From Verrucomicrobiota bacterium (GTDB lineage: Bacteria; Verrucomicrobiota; Verrucomicrobiia; Limisphaerales; SIBE01): a stretch of DNA of 64,000 bases. Below the pieces are notes generated by a model that searched no databases, was not told where the DNA came from, and saw only the letters and a list, made by a program, of their open reading frames with translations. The stretch is from NCBI GenBank assembly GCA_016871515.1, contig VHDE01000012.1:1-64000 (forward strand). Reading direction: 5' to 3'. This document shows positions 17,964 to 28,017 of the stretch, in pieces (within the stretch, counting starts at the first letter, position 1; the number at the start of each line of letters is the position of its first letter). The position numbers and the translations under genes were made by a program.

Positions 17964-19142
17964 TTACCAATCCCCGACGCTGCCGTCGGCATAGAACGTC
18001 CGCAGCACGTGCTCTTGTTGAAACGGATGTTTCGCTACCTCCGCTTCGTTGATCTCGATGCCAAGCCCGGGAAGTTTCGACGGTCTGACGATGCGCCCTT
18101 GCTTCTCCACGGTGAAACCTTCTCTCACGATATCCTGTCTCCATGGGACATCGCGATGCACCGTCTCGCAAATGATATAACTGGGCGTGGCAAAGCCAAA
18201 TTCGAGCGAAGCTGCCGTGCTGACCGGGCCTTGCGGATTATGCGGGGCCATCGCCACGCGATGCGCTTCCGCCATCGCGGCAATGCGTCGCGCTTCGCTG
18301 AGTCCGCCGCAATGTGTGATGTCGGGCTGGATCACGCTGCAGGCGCGCTTTTCCAGCAGTTCACGAAAGGCATGCTGGCTGACTAATCGTTCGCCTGTCG
18401 CGATCGGCGTTGACACGGCGCGCTGCACTTCCGCGATGCCGTCAACGCTTTCGGGCCAGCAAGGTTCCTCGAAGAAATAAAGGCCAAATGGCTCGAGCGC
18501 TTTTGCGAAGAGAAGTCCCATTCGCGGCGACGGGCGGGCATGGCAATCGACCATGATGTCGATCCCATCGCCAACCGCCTCGCGCATGGCCTGGACGCAA
18601 GCCTCTGCATATTTGATTGGCCTTAGGCCTTCGATTGGCATTGTCTCGGGCACGGCCATCGATTTGAAAGCAGTGAATCCATCGGCGACGGCTTGAGCGG
18701 CCAGTTCGGCGAACCGTTTGGCATCGGATGGATGTGTTTCATAGAAATCTTCCATCTTGCCGCCGCCAAGATGTGTGTAGAGGCGAACGTAATCGCGCAC
18801 CGGCCCGCCCCAAAGTTTGTGGCATGGCACGTTGTGGATTTTGCCGACGATATCCCAGAGAGCGAGATCAATGCCGCTGATGGCGGTGGCGCGCACGATT
18901 CCATTCCCGTGCCAGAAGTGTTGGCGATACATCATCTGCCAAAGGTGCTCGACGCGCGTTGGGTCCTCGCCGATGAGCAGTTGCGAGATATCTTCGATTG
19001 CTCCGAGAATTGCGCGCGTGTGCCATTCGAGCGTCGCTTCGCCCCAGCCCCACAGGCCGTCCTGGTCGGTGAGCACTTTGACAAAAACCCAATTGCGCAT
19101 GCGTGCATGGCAAACCAACGTCTTAATCGCCGTGATCTTCAT
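17964..19142 (-). CDS. Enolase-superfamily sugar-acid dehydratase, galactonate dehydratase-like
   Basis: A 392-residue member of the mandelate-racemase group. The residues expected for galactonate dehydratase are present with its spacing: D199 and H201 in [10 protein letters not shown]225 or E226 in [10 protein letters not shown]251 in ATGERLV and H301 in MAPHNPQGP. The capping N-terminal domain and the QPDITHCGG strand are also intact. It should dehydrate an aldonic acid such as D-galactonate or a close relative to a 2-keto-3-deoxy acid in the cytoplasm. Substrate specificity inside this group cannot be fixed by eye. It stands alone, without visible kinase/aldolase partners in the window. 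Confidence 0.88.
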   Translation of the reverse strand: MKITAIKTLVCHARMRNWVFVKVLTDQDGLWGWGEATLEWHTRAILGAIEDISQLLIGEDPTRVEHLWQMMYRQHFWHGNGIVRATAISGIDLALWDIVGKIHNVPCHKLWGGPVRDYVRLYTHLGGGKMEDFYETHPSDAKRFAELAAQAVADGFTAFKSMAVPETMPIEGLRPIKYAEACVQAMREAVGDGIDIMVDCHARPSPRMGLLFAKALEPFGLYFFEEPCWPESVDGIAEVQRAVSTPIATGERLVSQHAFRELLEKRACSVIQPDITHCGGLSEARRIAAMAEAHRVAMAPHNPQGPVSTAASLEFGFATPSYIICETVHRDVPWRQDIVREGFTVEKQGRIVRPSKLPGLGIEINEAEVAKHPFQQEHVLRTFYADGSVGDW

Positions 19143-19260
19143 GTGCCGAGCATTTCAGCATCGCTCAATACGCAAGTAAACGAGCAAAATGAAACAGCGC
19201 ACGAGTCGAGGATTGAAAGTGGTTTGCGTCATATGGGCTTGACTGATAGTTTTCTTTGGC

Positions 19261-19521
19261 ATGAAAACCTTGGATAAGATAAAGCTTGCGGCCGCGCAGC
19301 TCACGCCAGATGAACAATCCGAGTTGTTCCGATGGTGGACCGATTCAGACGTTTTTAAGAAAAGGCATCTTGAAACACTCAGGAAAGAAATCACTGTCGG
19401 AATTGAGCAGTTAGAGGCGGGGCAGTTTCAAACCTGCGACGAGAATACATTCAACCGCTTGGCGGACGAAATTAAGACGGAAGGCCGAAACAAGTTGCGC
19501 CGCCGCATGAAGAATTCCTGA
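19261..19521 (+). CDS. ParD-like/antitoxin-type small protein of a type II toxin-antitoxin pair
   Basis: An 86-residue basic/acidic helical protein (MKTLDKIKLAAAQLTPDEQS, FRWWTDSDVFKKRHLETLRK). The first part resembles the addiction-module antitoxins that precede RelE/ParE toxins. It would neutralise the toxin encoded two bases downstream and probably repress its own promoter. The stop at 19519-19521 and the toxin ATG at 19524 are two bases apart, the normal arrangement. This gene is intact while the toxin is broken, so it may be an orphan antitoxin. Confidence 0.65.
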   Translation: MKTLDKIKLAAAQLTPDEQSELFRWWTDSDVFKKRHLETLRKEITVGIEQLEAGQFQTCDENTFNRLADEIKTEGRNKLRRRMKNS

Positions 19522-19523
19522 GG

Positions 19524-19815
19524 ATGGGCTCGTACCGTATCGCGAATCGGGCTCGATTGGACCTCGACGAAATCTGGTTGATTATCGCTGAAGACGATCT
19601 TTCTGCAGCGGATTCATTGAAACGATAACTAACAAAATCAAGCTCGTCGCCAAAGCGCTGGCTTGGGGTGTCGTCGCGAAGGTTTGACGCCTCACCTTCG
19701 GAGTTTTCCAGTTGCAAACCACCTCATTTTCTATCGGCCCATGGACGGAGGAATTGAGGTCGCTCGAATCCTGCACGGCGCACGCGATCTCCCAGTCTTG
19801 TTTGGTTTGCCTTGA
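19524..19815 (+). pseudogene. ParE/RelE-family toxin, frameshifted
   Basis: The frame starts MGSYRIANRARLDLDEIWLI, then IAEDDLSAADS, a clear ParE N terminus, and stops at TAA 19626-19628. If one T is restored at about 19615-19618, the reading continues FETITNKIKLVAKALAWGVV. After another shift near 19690 it ends ANHLIFYRPMDGGIEVARIL, HGARDLPVLFGLP with TGA at 19813-19815. YRPMDGGIEVARILHGARDL is the typical C-terminal beta-hairpin of ParE. Two small indels therefore inactivate an otherwise complete toxin. Confidence 0.8.
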
Positions 19816-19817
19816 AG

Positions 19818-21146
19818 CTAACGAAACAATAAGCGTGTTACCTCTTCCGTCTTGGTGAGCGTTTCGTCGATATCCTTTGTTGAATGCGCGAAGGAAATGC
19901 TTCCCTGTTTCAAGGGCAGCGGAAAATGGTAAATCCCCCGTTTGATCAGTTCGAAGCGGTATCGTTTGTCCAACTCGAAATTGTGGTGCGAGGCAAGGTC
20001 ATGGAAATCACGCGGCGCGTGGTCCATGAAATAGAGACAGAACGCGGAACGCTCGCGAGCTAGATAGAAAGGCTCCCCAAACTTTGCCCAGATACAATTC
20101 AACCCTTCGGCCAACGTTTGGCCAAGATTGCCCACATGGTCGTAAACACGATGCTGAGACGAAGCGAGTTTCTTGATTGTGGCAATCGCCGCCGCGACGG
20201 GAATGGGATGGGCATTATATGTGCCGGCGATTAAAACTCGCTTGGCCTTCTCTGGGTGCGCGAAGTAATCCATGTAGCGCGCTTTCCCGCCGATCACTGC
20301 GAGCGGGTAGCCATTGGCAATCGCTTTGCCAAAAGTTGAAATGTCAGGCTGCACACCGGACAAACCTTGGTAACCGCCCAGCGCGTGGCGAAAGCCCGTT
20401 TTCACTTCGTCGAAGATCAACAGGAAACCGTGCGCATCCGCGAGCTTCCGCAAGCCTTCCAGATAGCCCGGCTGCGGTTTCACGATTCCAATATTCTGAA
20501 GGATCGGTTCCAGAATAATGCAGGCGATTGGATAACGTTTCGCGACGTACTCGACGGAATCGAGGTCATTAAAGTTGATAACGTGAACTTGCCGTTTGTG
20601 ACTCTCCGGAACGCCCGCCGACAAACCATCGAATGGATACTCACCCGGGCTGACGCGAGGTCCGATGTCCGGAAGGCTGCTGATGACATTGGCCGCGACT
20701 TCGTTGAACCAGCCGTTGTAACCGCCTTGAATGATAACAATGTGATCGCGGCCGGTGCAAGCGCGAGCCAAGCGAACGGCAAGATACGTGGCCTCGGATC
20801 CCGTGCTGGTGAACTGGACCTTCTCCACGAATGGCACGTGTTGGCAAATCAGTTGCGCCAATTCGCCTTCCATGTCGGTGGGGCCGGCGCCCATGAGAAC
20901 GCGCTCATCCTGCAACGCCTGCGCGACGGCTGCGTTCACGTCGGGATCGTTGTGCCCCAGAAAAAAAGCGGCGAAGGCGGCCTGATAATCGATGTATTCA
21001 TTGCCGTCGATGTCCCACACGCGGCTGCCGCGTCCGCGATGAAAGCAAATATTCGGATCGCACCTGCGGTTTAGTGAGACTACACCGCCCGGAATCCATT
21101 GTTCATTCTTTGCGATAAGTTGACGGGATTTATCCCATGAGATCAT
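19818..21146 (-). CDS. Class III PLP-dependent aminotransferase, glutamate-1-semialdehyde-mutase-like
   Basis: A 442-residue cytoplasmic enzyme. The PLP aspartate is D246 in LLIFDEVKTGFRH, the Schiff-base lysine is K274 in STFGKAIANGYPLA, and the phosphate loop is STGSEATYLAVRLAR. It resembles GSA 2,1-aminomutase, but the N terminus (EQWIPGGVVSLNRRCDPN) and its position away from haem genes fit the larger group of GSA-AT-like transaminases. The substrate is unknown. The gene converges with the broken ParE gene, its stop being 3 bases from that remnant. Confidence 0.82.
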   Translation of the reverse strand: MISWDKSRQLIAKNEQWIPGGVVSLNRRCDPNICFHRGRGSRVWDIDGNEYIDYQAAFAAFFLGHNDPDVNAAVAQALQDERVLMGAGPTDMEGELAQLICQHVPFVEKVQFTSTGSEATYLAVRLARACTGRDHIVIIQGGYNGWFNEVAANVISSLPDIGPRVSPGEYPFDGLSAGVPESHKRQVHVINFNDLDSVEYVAKRYPIACIILEPILQNIGIVKPQPGYLEGLRKLADAHGFLLIFDEVKTGFRHALGGYQGLSGVQPDISTFGKAIANGYPLAVIGGKARYMDYFAHPEKAKRVLIAGTYNAHPIPVAAAIATIKKLASSQHRVYDHVGNLGQTLAEGLNCIWAKFGEPFYLARERSAFCLYFMDHAPRDFHDLASHHNFELDKRYRFELIKRGIYHFPLPLKQGSISFAHSTKDIDETLTKTEEVTRLLFR

Positions 21147-21387
21147 GGCGAAGTGGCTTACGTGAAATGAGCGCGAGATTCAATCTTCGTTTTAGAAAGC
21201 GTCCGACCATTTCATCTAAATTGAGGCACACGACATTGGCACAGTCCGCAGTTGGCAGGTTCGCCCTGCCTTAAAATTGCCTTGCTCAGTCTAAAGGCGA
21301 ATGTACCAATGTCGTAAGTCTCGATTTAGATTGTCGTTGTTTTTCGGCGATTCCCTGTTTAGACGTTCTCCAATCTTTGACCAACGT

Positions 21388-22266
21388 ATGAGCACACGCG
21401 CTGCCCAAGAATTCCGTTACGAAAAACTGACCTGGCCCGAAATCAACGACGCCGTTGATCTCGGCAAAGTTTGCATCCTGCCGTGCGGCGCGGTCGAGCA
21501 GCATGGCCATCACTTGCCGCTCGACGTCGATATCATCTGCCCGACCGAGATTGCGCGCGGGGCCGGCCGGGAAATTCCGGACAAGATGCTTGTGCTGCCG
21601 ACCGTTTGCTATGGTTACACCGGGCACGTCATGGATTTTCCGGGCACGATCAACAATGACTTCGAGCACTTCATGCATCATGTCCTCGATATCACCAAGT
21701 CACTCGCCTACCACGGTTTCAAAAAGATCATCCTTCTGAACGGGCACGGTTCGAACATGCCGAACCTTGATTTGGTGGCGCGTCGTGCGAATCTGGAAAC
21801 GGACGCTGAATGCGTGCTGGCGGCCTGGTGGAATTTGTTGACGGTCGATAAGACATTCCTGCCGCGCTGGCGTCAAAGCAAGTTTCCGGGCGGTTGTTCC
21901 CATGCTTGCGAACTCGAAACGTCGCTCTATCTCTACTTGGATGGCGGCAACGTTCGCAAAGACCTCATCAAAAGCGGTACGATTAGCTTCAACGACGAAA
22001 ACAATCCATTCAACTGGGTTGATTTATTTGCGGCGGGTCCGGCCACGGTGATCTCCTGGACGAGCAGTTATTCCGGCACGGGCGTGTTGGGTGATGCCGA
22101 ACTCGCGACTCCGGAAAAGGGCCGCGAAGCGTACGAAGAATGTGTGAAGCAACTCGTCCGCTTCGTGACTTACTTCAAGGATCGTCCAAAAGATCAGCGA
22201 CGTGACCTGCATCGCAAGCCACCGACAATGCCGATCCCCTGGGGGCAACGATCGGTTCAAGAATAG
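21388..22266 (+). CDS. Creatininase-family amidohydrolase
   Basis: A 292-residue metal-dependent hydrolase. The conserved E37-Q-H39 and D48 in VEQHGHHLPLDVD, the LNGHGSNMPNLDL turn and the late Glu in HACELETSLYL are the expected metal site of creatinine amidohydrolase, FAPy deformylase and MftE relatives. ATG 21388 (MSTRAAQEFRYEKLTWPEIN) is chosen because the upstream in-frame residues are unlike the family. No mycofactocin genes are nearby, so the substrate is open. The region before it (21229-21315) contains an imperfect ACGACATTGG/CCAATGTCGT inverted pair. Confidence 0.85.
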   Translation: MSTRAAQEFRYEKLTWPEINDAVDLGKVCILPCGAVEQHGHHLPLDVDIICPTEIARGAGREIPDKMLVLPTVCYGYTGHVMDFPGTINNDFEHFMHHVLDITKSLAYHGFKKIILLNGHGSNMPNLDLVARRANLETDAECVLAAWWNLLTVDKTFLPRWRQSKFPGGCSHACELETSLYLYLDGGNVRKDLIKSGTISFNDENNPFNWVDLFAAGPATVISWTSSYSGTGVLGDAELATPEKGREAYEECVKQLVRFVTYFKDRPKDQRRDLHRKPPTMPIPWGQRSVQE

Positions 22267-22270
22267 TCGC

Positions 22271-22350
22271 AGTAACTAGTAAAACAGCGCGTCTCACCTG
22301 TCATGATGCACCTCCGTTTGGAAAGCCGAGACGCGCTGTCCTACTAGGGT
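22271..22350. repeat. Palindromic repeat of the GTAGGACAGCGCGTCTC family, between convergent genes
   Basis: The arms ACAGCGCGTCTC and GAGACGCGCTGT pair perfectly, and the flanks CTAGTA/TACTAG extend the pairing with small mismatches. Related elements are at 24626-24693 and 53889-53964. Its position between two convergent stops (22266 and 22370) would suit a bidirectional transcription terminator, but no U-tract is present. Confidence 0.75.
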
Positions 22351-23642
22351 TGACCGCGATCAAGGCGGGTCATTGAATGGCGCCGATTTCATCGAGCGTA
22401 TCCATTCCGCCAGGACTGGCAGCAGGGAGGGGCGACAGCTCGTTGTGAAATTGGACTGACGGCATCCGGAAAAAACCCGCTTCCTTGAGGCGTCGGTAGA
22501 GAATCGACTTCTCCGGACTGCCCGGAACAACGATTCGAGCCGCTGTAATCCCGAGATCACCAGCGGCTAATTGACCGTTAATAATGCCAGCTTGATCGAG
22601 AGGCGTCGCAAAACGCGCATCAAACAAGCCGCGCGAATTTCCGCCGGGGCGATGGCAGATGGAACAATTCATATCCAGATAAGAACGAACGCTTAGTTCT
22701 GGCGGCGCGCCTTGATCGTGCACGTTGCGCAACGCGGGAAGTTCGGAAAAATCGGCGCCGCTTGGAGGTGAGGCGAACAGGCCCACTTTATTCCACTTCG
22801 CAATCTGATTCTGGCCGTCGGCGCTGACGCGATTGAGTTGTCGCGTGTTGGCATCGACTATGTAAGCGCTGTTGAAACTTGGAATGGTGAGCCGGTCATC
22901 CACAGCCGGGTAAAACCAGTGATAGGCTTTATTGCCCGAACTCTCGAGCGAAGTTAATGCGCCGTCTTCCATCAATTCCGCATCGCCGTTATCCAAACTC
23001 ACGCGATATGACGCGCCATATGAATACGGCCGTCCGACGACAATGATGCGTCTCTCAATGAGCCTTGCAGGACTTGCTGTCGGATTTGTTATGGTCAGCC
23101 AGTACGAGCGCAAAAAGATCGTTCCAACGGGGAACTCCCAATCGCCCTCTTGGGAAAAGCCGATTTTGCCGCCGCGTGGCAACGCAAGCGCGGGCTCGAC
23201 TTTGATTCCGGGATGCCACTCAGGAACGTTCACTTCATAGGCAAGCAATTGGCCGCTTTCAAGAAACGAGCGCAGTTTTTCCGGTGGCGCGATCGCGGAC
23301 CAATGTCTCGGAAGCATGCTGGCTCGGTCCGGCAAGCCAAAGATGTTTTGACTCTCTTTGGTTGTTACCGAGGCTTTGCTTGTGCGCGCCGACTCACTCT
23401 CACCGACGTATCGGATGCGCACAAGCGATCCACTTTGAGGTTGGAATTTCTTCGGATCACGCCAGATCGTTCCCCGATTCAGCACGAGCAACGAGCCGTC
23501 TGGCGCGGCCTCGACCGTGATTGGTCCGTTGAAGCCTTTGGCAAACGTCATTGCATTGGTTGGCGCATCGGGATCGATGGCCTTCAGCCAGTGGTTCATG
23601 AAATCGACAAAGAAGAATTTGCCGCGCCATTTCGGGGGGAAA

Positions 23643-23733
23643 GTTAAATGGTTGGATCGTTGAATGGTTAAATTGCGTTCGCCTTGCGGCTGCTGCTCTC
23701 GATTTAACGCATTTAACGCATTTAACAATTTAA
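23643..23733. repeat. GTTAAAT-type palindromic repeat inside the sugar dehydrogenase frame
   Basis: On the plus strand GTTAAATGGTTGGATCGTTG and AATGGTTAAATT are answered by GATTTAACGCATTTAACGCA and TTTAACAATTTAAC. In the coding direction it adds about 30 residues (LLNALNALNREQQPQGERN, then LTIQRSNHLTF) between FYAREEV and FPPKWRGKFFFVD without breaking the frame. A related intergenic element is at 28629-28728. Confidence 0.6.
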
Positions 23734-24625
23734 CTTCCTCTCTCGCATAGAACGTCCCGTCGCAAATGCTCCGTCCAATTCCAGGGGGATATGCATAGAG
23801 GGGCTGTTGGAACGTGGGGACCGTCGAACTGCCCTCGGCTCGAGGCCAACTGTAATCGGCGCCACGAAGCAATTCATTGACTTCTTCGAAGGCGCTGCCG
23901 CCAGCGTCGGTAAAGAACATTCGTCTCGTCTCGGGTTGCAGTGCGAGACCGAATGGGTTGCGGATGCCAAGAGCCCAGATTGCGCGATATTTGCCTTACG
24001 TGGCGTTGAAGAAGGGGTTGTCTTCCGGGATCGAACCGTCGGAATTAAGCCGCAGAATCTTCCCCTGAAAAGTGTCGAGCTTTTGCGAAGGTTCACCAGC
24101 CCTCTGCTCTCCAATGGCCACGTAGATTTTGCCGTCGTTCCCGAAACGCAAAGGCCCGCCCTGATGTCCGGCCGGTTGAAAACCGCCCAATTTGCTTTGA
24201 TCATCTCCTTCCAGCAAGACTTGCTCGCTTGCCGGATCGGCTCGGTCGCCGTTGACTGTGAACCGACTGAGAACGTGATGGATGTGGGGCCGATCGGTAA
24301 CGTAGAGAACGAACAGATTCGGCGTGCTCGGAAAATCGGGATGCACTGTCATGCCGATCAATCCGCGTTCCCCAAAATCGGTGACGTGCAATTTGAGCAA
24401 CGGAGTTTCGAGGAGTTGGCCGGCTTTCCAAACACGCAAGGCGCCAGTCTGTTGCGCGATGAGCACACGCCCGTCTGCTATCGGCGCGATGGCAGTCGCG
24501 CAGTCGAGGTTAGTGGCCAATGTATCCAGCACAAAGCCGCGCGGCAGTTCAATGGCATGGTTGACGACGCAAAGGGCGATTCCCGAAAGGGTGGAGGCTA
24601 GCCAGGACAGCCAGTGATGGGGTCT

Positions 24626-24693
24626 GTAGGACGGGCGTCCCGCCTGTCTGAGATTCGTTGGTCCACCAGGACAGGCGAGACGCACTGTCCTAC
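24626..24693. repeat. Palindromic repeat of the GTAGGACAGCGCGTCTC family, near the 5' end of the sugar dehydrogenase frame
   Basis: The arms GTAGGACGGGCGTCCCGCCT and GGACAGGCGAGACGCACTGT are imperfect inverted relatives of the arms at 53889-53964. It lies between ATG 24727 and the first recognisable residues of the dehydrogenase, and is open in that frame. It could be an in-frame insertion or an intergenic element that has erased the original start. Confidence 0.7.
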
Positions 24694-24733
24694 CGGAGGC
24701 CAGGTTCAATACGCCGGTCGGTGGCATGTTGCC

Positions 24734-27700
24734 TCAGGGCGCAACGACCCGCCAGGAGCTTCCCGGCCTCGGTGGATTCACGCCGCGCGCTTCATTCAGT
24801 TTGGCGCCCTCCATAAACCAGACGCCCAATGTTCCATCCCGTTCGTGTTGGAAAAGGAGATCGGGTAAGCCATCGGCATTGCGGTCCGTGATGCTGACAA
24901 CTCGCCAGGCCGAGTCGCCAGGATGGCTTGGAGCCATTACGCGAACGGTCTTGGTAACCGCGCCGTCCAGGCACCATACGCCCAAAGTGCCGCTTGTATG
25001 TTGAAAGACCAGATCAAGCTTGCCGTCCTCATCGAAGTCGCCAGCTCCGGCCACTGCCCAATCCGCATCCACGGGATTCCCCGAATTCAGCGGCAACGCG
25101 GTATCGATGCGAAGCCTGTCAACAAGCCCGATAGTCAATCTTCTGTCGGCCGATTGGAGAACGACATCGGTGTTGCCATCCTCGTTGAAATCGCCTGTGG
25201 CCGTGATCTTCGTTTCTTCGGTGCGAACGATTTGGACCTTCAGCAAGGCGCCATCCAGCAGAACCCTGCCATTCATGAACCAAACCGCCAATGTGCCGTC
25301 GGCATGTTGGAGAATGAGATCCTCCCTTGCGTCCCGATTAAAATCACCGCTGCCGCGAATTCTCCAGCCCGGTGCGGAGGGGGAACCTGGAATGAGCGGA
25401 CCGAAGGAAGTCATTTCCGTACCGGTTAGGTGCCAAGAGGCCAGAGAACCGTCGTTATTCTGGAAGACAAGATCGGGAGAACCGTCCCCGCTAAAGTCGC
25501 CCTTAACGGCGAGTGGGGTTCGGATGAACAGATTGGCTTCGCTGCTGCGCAGTTCCCCAAAGGGATGGCTGACGTTCACCGCATATTTCGCGGCGTCGCG
25601 GGGCTTTAGATCCCGAAGGGTCAAGACCGAATTCGTTGCCGCGGCAATCGCTTTGTCGTTTTTGAACCATTGGCAGCTAAGCGGTGGCATTCCCTCGACA
25701 CCGACTGTAAATGTGACTGTCCCGCCGACATTCGCGGTTTGAGTGACAGGCTGGCGCAAGATCGATAGAACCAAGCCCACGGCCAATCTTGCTCGAACGC
25801 TTTCCGCGATGCCAAAGGCATTGCTCACGACGACCCGATAATCGCCCTCGTCGTTTAAGCTAAGATTCTTCAATTCGAGAACTCGGTTGGTGGCGCTGGT
25901 CAAGAATTGATGGTTGCGAAACCATTGATAATCGAGTGGCGGACTGCCATCTGCTTCAACCATGAAACTTGCCGACGAACCGCTTTTTCCAAGGGTTCCG
26001 ACGGGTTGCAGGCGGATCGAAGGTGGGGCATTGACCGTCAATCTCGCGATCAAACTCGTCACAGCGCCAAACATATTTGTTACGACGTACCTGTAAACAG
26101 CCTGATCGGAGAATTGTGCTTGGGGAAACGTCAGGACGGCGTTGGTGGCGTTCGTCAGGGCAATATCATTCTTGAACCAACGATACGCCAGAGGCGCGTT
26201 GCCGGCCACATCAGCTGAAAACTGCGCCGCTATTCCCACACCAACGATTTGGTTCTGAGGTTGTGAACGAATAGAGGGGGGAAAGTTAATCGTCAACCGG
26301 GCTACAGAACTTGTTGCAGCCCCGAAATCACCCCGCACAACGGCAAAGTAATTTCCGGCGTCCGATGCTTGGATTCGCGGGAGCGTTAAGTCCTGACCTT
26401 GGCCGTTGAGCATCGATTGTTTGTCCTTGAACCATTGGTAACGCAACGTACCAAAGCCAGTGGCTCTGACACTGAACAGGGCGTTGGAACTCAAAACTAG
26501 AACTTGATTAGTGGGGTGTGAGGTAATGACAACGGGAATGTTGACTGCCAAAACAGCAGGAATACTGGTCACTTTAGCAAAGGCATTGCTTACGACAACG
26601 CTGTAGGAACCGGCATCGGAGAGCTGTGCATTGGTGAAGGTCAGAAACGAGTTCGTTGCAGACGGTATGGCATTCGTTCCTTTGAACCATTGAACGTAGA
26701 TCGGCGGATCTCCTTCGACTCCGATCCCCAAAGAGGCCTCGCGATCGATGAAGACATTTTGACTGACAGGTTGAGCGGCGATCCTTGTCGGAACTTGAAC
26801 TGTCAAGCGGGCGACGGCACTGGTCATCTTGCCAACGAGGTTCGTAACGACGGCAAAATATTTTCCGCTATCTGAGCTTTTCGCGTTAAACAAAGTCAGA
26901 ATGGAAAATGTAGCTCCGGGGATGGCCGCTCCGTTTTTGAACCACTGGTAGGATGGGGACGGCGCTCCGTGAGCGTCGATGCTGAAGGAAGGGAAAGTTC
27001 CAGCAAAAACCGTTCGATTCGTGGGTTGCAACCTTATCTCCGGCGGGAAATGAACGGTTAAAAAACCGGGAGCGCTTGAGGCTGTTCCCGCGATGTTCGT
27101 AACGACAACGTGATAGCTGCCAAAATCCGATTCAGTCACAGCACTCAGAACAAGATTCGATCCTACTGCGTTGGTTAGCACCAGGCCACTTTTGTGCCAT
27201 TGGTAACTGAAAGGCAGGCCGCCACTGGCGCCAACAGTGAAGGTGCTGCTCGTTCCAATGAGATTAGTTCTGCTGAGCGGATGGACGGTGATCGATGGCG
27301 GGACTGCGCCGCTTATGGTCAGCGCAGCAGATTGGCTGCGGAAGCCGCCTTGGGTTGTGTAAATCACTGCGCTGTAGTTGCCGATATCAACCGCTTGGAC
27401 ATTCTTCACCGTAAGAACATTCGACACGGCGTTCGGGATTAGCACTCCATCCCTAAACCAGTAGTAGGCTAGCGGCAATCCACTTGTGGCTTGAACGGAG
27501 AACCTGGCATCGGCTCCAGCCTTAACGACCTGATTGGTCGGTTCCTGACTAATAAAAAGAGGCGTTGTAAGCGTTAGTCGAGCTGGAGCACTGGTCACTG
27601 TTCCAAAATCATTGCTGACTATCACAGTGTAAGTGGCGGCGTCCGATTGATTGAGGGTTCCCAGCCCCAAAATACTAGCAGTCGCTCCAAGAATGTTGGC

Positions 27701-27868
27701 GCCGTTTTTCTGCCACTGGAAACGCAAGGGGAAGCTTCCTGTTGCTTCGACGCTGAAGGTCGCACTGGCTCCAATCCGAGTTGTAATACTTTGGGGTTGG
27801 CTGGTGATTGTAGGCGGGATGGTAAAAGACGCAATAGCTGCTGTAACGAAGACAAGGTTCAAGTTCAT
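24734..27868 (-). CDS. Large secreted protein: nine Ig-like domains plus VCBS/FG-GAP repeats
   Basis: From ATG 27868 (MNLNLVFVTAAIASFTIPP, signal-like) the product is 1044 residues. Nine Ig-like units of about 83 residues follow, each opening with a P-x-I-x-x-x-P-x-x-x-x-x-x-x-G pattern and containing YQWFKNG or YQWFKD and then DAG-YSVVVSNAFG. The C-terminal third has four or five copies of GDFNxDGxxDLVFQxxDGxLxxW, the calcium-binding VCBS/FG-GAP blade. Such proteins are exported to the cell surface or medium and act in adhesion or as scaffolds. Codon choices differ between units, so the repeats are old. The next gene starts 6 bp beyond the stop, suggesting one transcript. A longer frame up to 28039 lacks protein-like features. 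Confidence 0.85.
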   Translation of the reverse strand: MNLNLVFVTAAIASFTIPPTITSQPQSITTRIGASATFSVEATGSFPLRFQWQKNGANILGATASILGLGTLNQSDAATYTVIVSNDFGTVTSAPARLTLTTPLFISQEPTNQVVKAGADARFSVQATSGLPLAYYWFRDGVLIPNAVSNVLTVKNVQAVDIGNYSAVIYTTQGGFRSQSAALTISGAVPPSITVHPLSRTNLIGTSSTFTVGASGGLPFSYQWHKSGLVLTNAVGSNLVLSAVTESDFGSYHVVVTNIAGTASSAPGFLTVHFPPEIRLQPTNRTVFAGTFPSFSIDAHGAPSPSYQWFKNGAAIPGATFSILTLFNAKSSDSGKYFAVVTNLVGKMTSAVARLTVQVPTRIAAQPVSQNVFIDREASLGIGVEGDPPIYVQWFKGTNAIPSATNSFLTFTNAQLSDAGSYSVVVSNAFAKVTSIPAVLAVNIPVVITSHPTNQVLVLSSNALFSVRATGFGTLRYQWFKDKQSMLNGQGQDLTLPRIQASDAGNYFAVVRGDFGAATSSVARLTINFPPSIRSQPQNQIVGVGIAAQFSADVAGNAPLAYRWFKNDIALTNATNAVLTFPQAQFSDQAVYRYVVTNMFGAVTSLIARLTVNAPPSIRLQPVGTLGKSGSSASFMVEADGSPPLDYQWFRNHQFLTSATNRVLELKNLSLNDEGDYRVVVSNAFGIAESVRARLAVGLVLSILRQPVTQTANVGGTVTFTVGVEGMPPLSCQWFKNDKAIAAATNSVLTLRDLKPRDAAKYAVNVSHPFGELRSSEANLFIRTPLAVKGDFSGDGSPDLVFQNNDGSLASWHLTGTEMTSFGPLIPGSPSAPGWRIRGSGDFNRDAREDLILQHADGTLAVWFMNGRVLLDGALLKVQIVRTEETKITATGDFNEDGNTDVVLQSADRRLTIGLVDRLRIDTALPLNSGNPVDADWAVAGAGDFDEDGKLDLVFQHTSGTLGVWCLDGAVTKTVRVMAPSHPGDSAWRVVSITDRNADGLPDLLFQHERDGTLGVWFMEGAKLNEARGVNPPRPGSSWRVVAP

Positions 27869-28017
27869 TAGAACCAAACGAACTAATCCTCGTTGACTTT
27901 GAGGTTCTAAGCTGAGAACGGGTGGCTTCACGCGTTCATTCGTATAAACCACTTTCCTGCGGATGGCGAGTATAGAAAGTCTGTAGAAAGCTAGACAGCT
28001 TGCGAAATCTTGGAACA

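Larger units (their letters stand above)
22370..24727 (-). pseudogene. PQQ-type sugar dehydrogenase with C-terminal cytochrome c motif, interrupted by one in-frame TAA
   Basis: From the N terminus: GFVLDTLATNLDCATAIAPI, RVLIAQQTGALRVWK, HVTDFGERGLIGMTVHPDFP, AGHQGGPLRFGNDGKIYVAI and KLDTFQGKILRLNSDGSIPE are the glucose/sorbosone dehydrogenase propeller. At 23996-23998 the codon is TAA (FFNAT-stop-GKYRAIWALGIRNPFGL), and the same frame runs on to 22370. The C-terminal part has MNCSICHRPGG, a CxxCH haem site. Two repeat-like stretches lie in frame: a hairpin at 24626-24693 near the N terminus and a (GTTAAAT)n palindrome at 23643-23733. The ATG at 24727 lies 6 bp after the upstream gene's stop. 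Confidence 0.82.

Noticed and set aside
19818-21146. Assignment as hemL (haem synthesis)
   Set aside because: It has the fold and PLP residues, but no haem genes are nearby and the N terminus differs, so only a GSA-AT-like label is given.
24734-27868. Possible CRISPR or tandem array in the long repeated region
   Set aside because: The periodicity (about 250 bp) is that of Ig-like protein domains with diverged DNA, not of direct DNA repeats.
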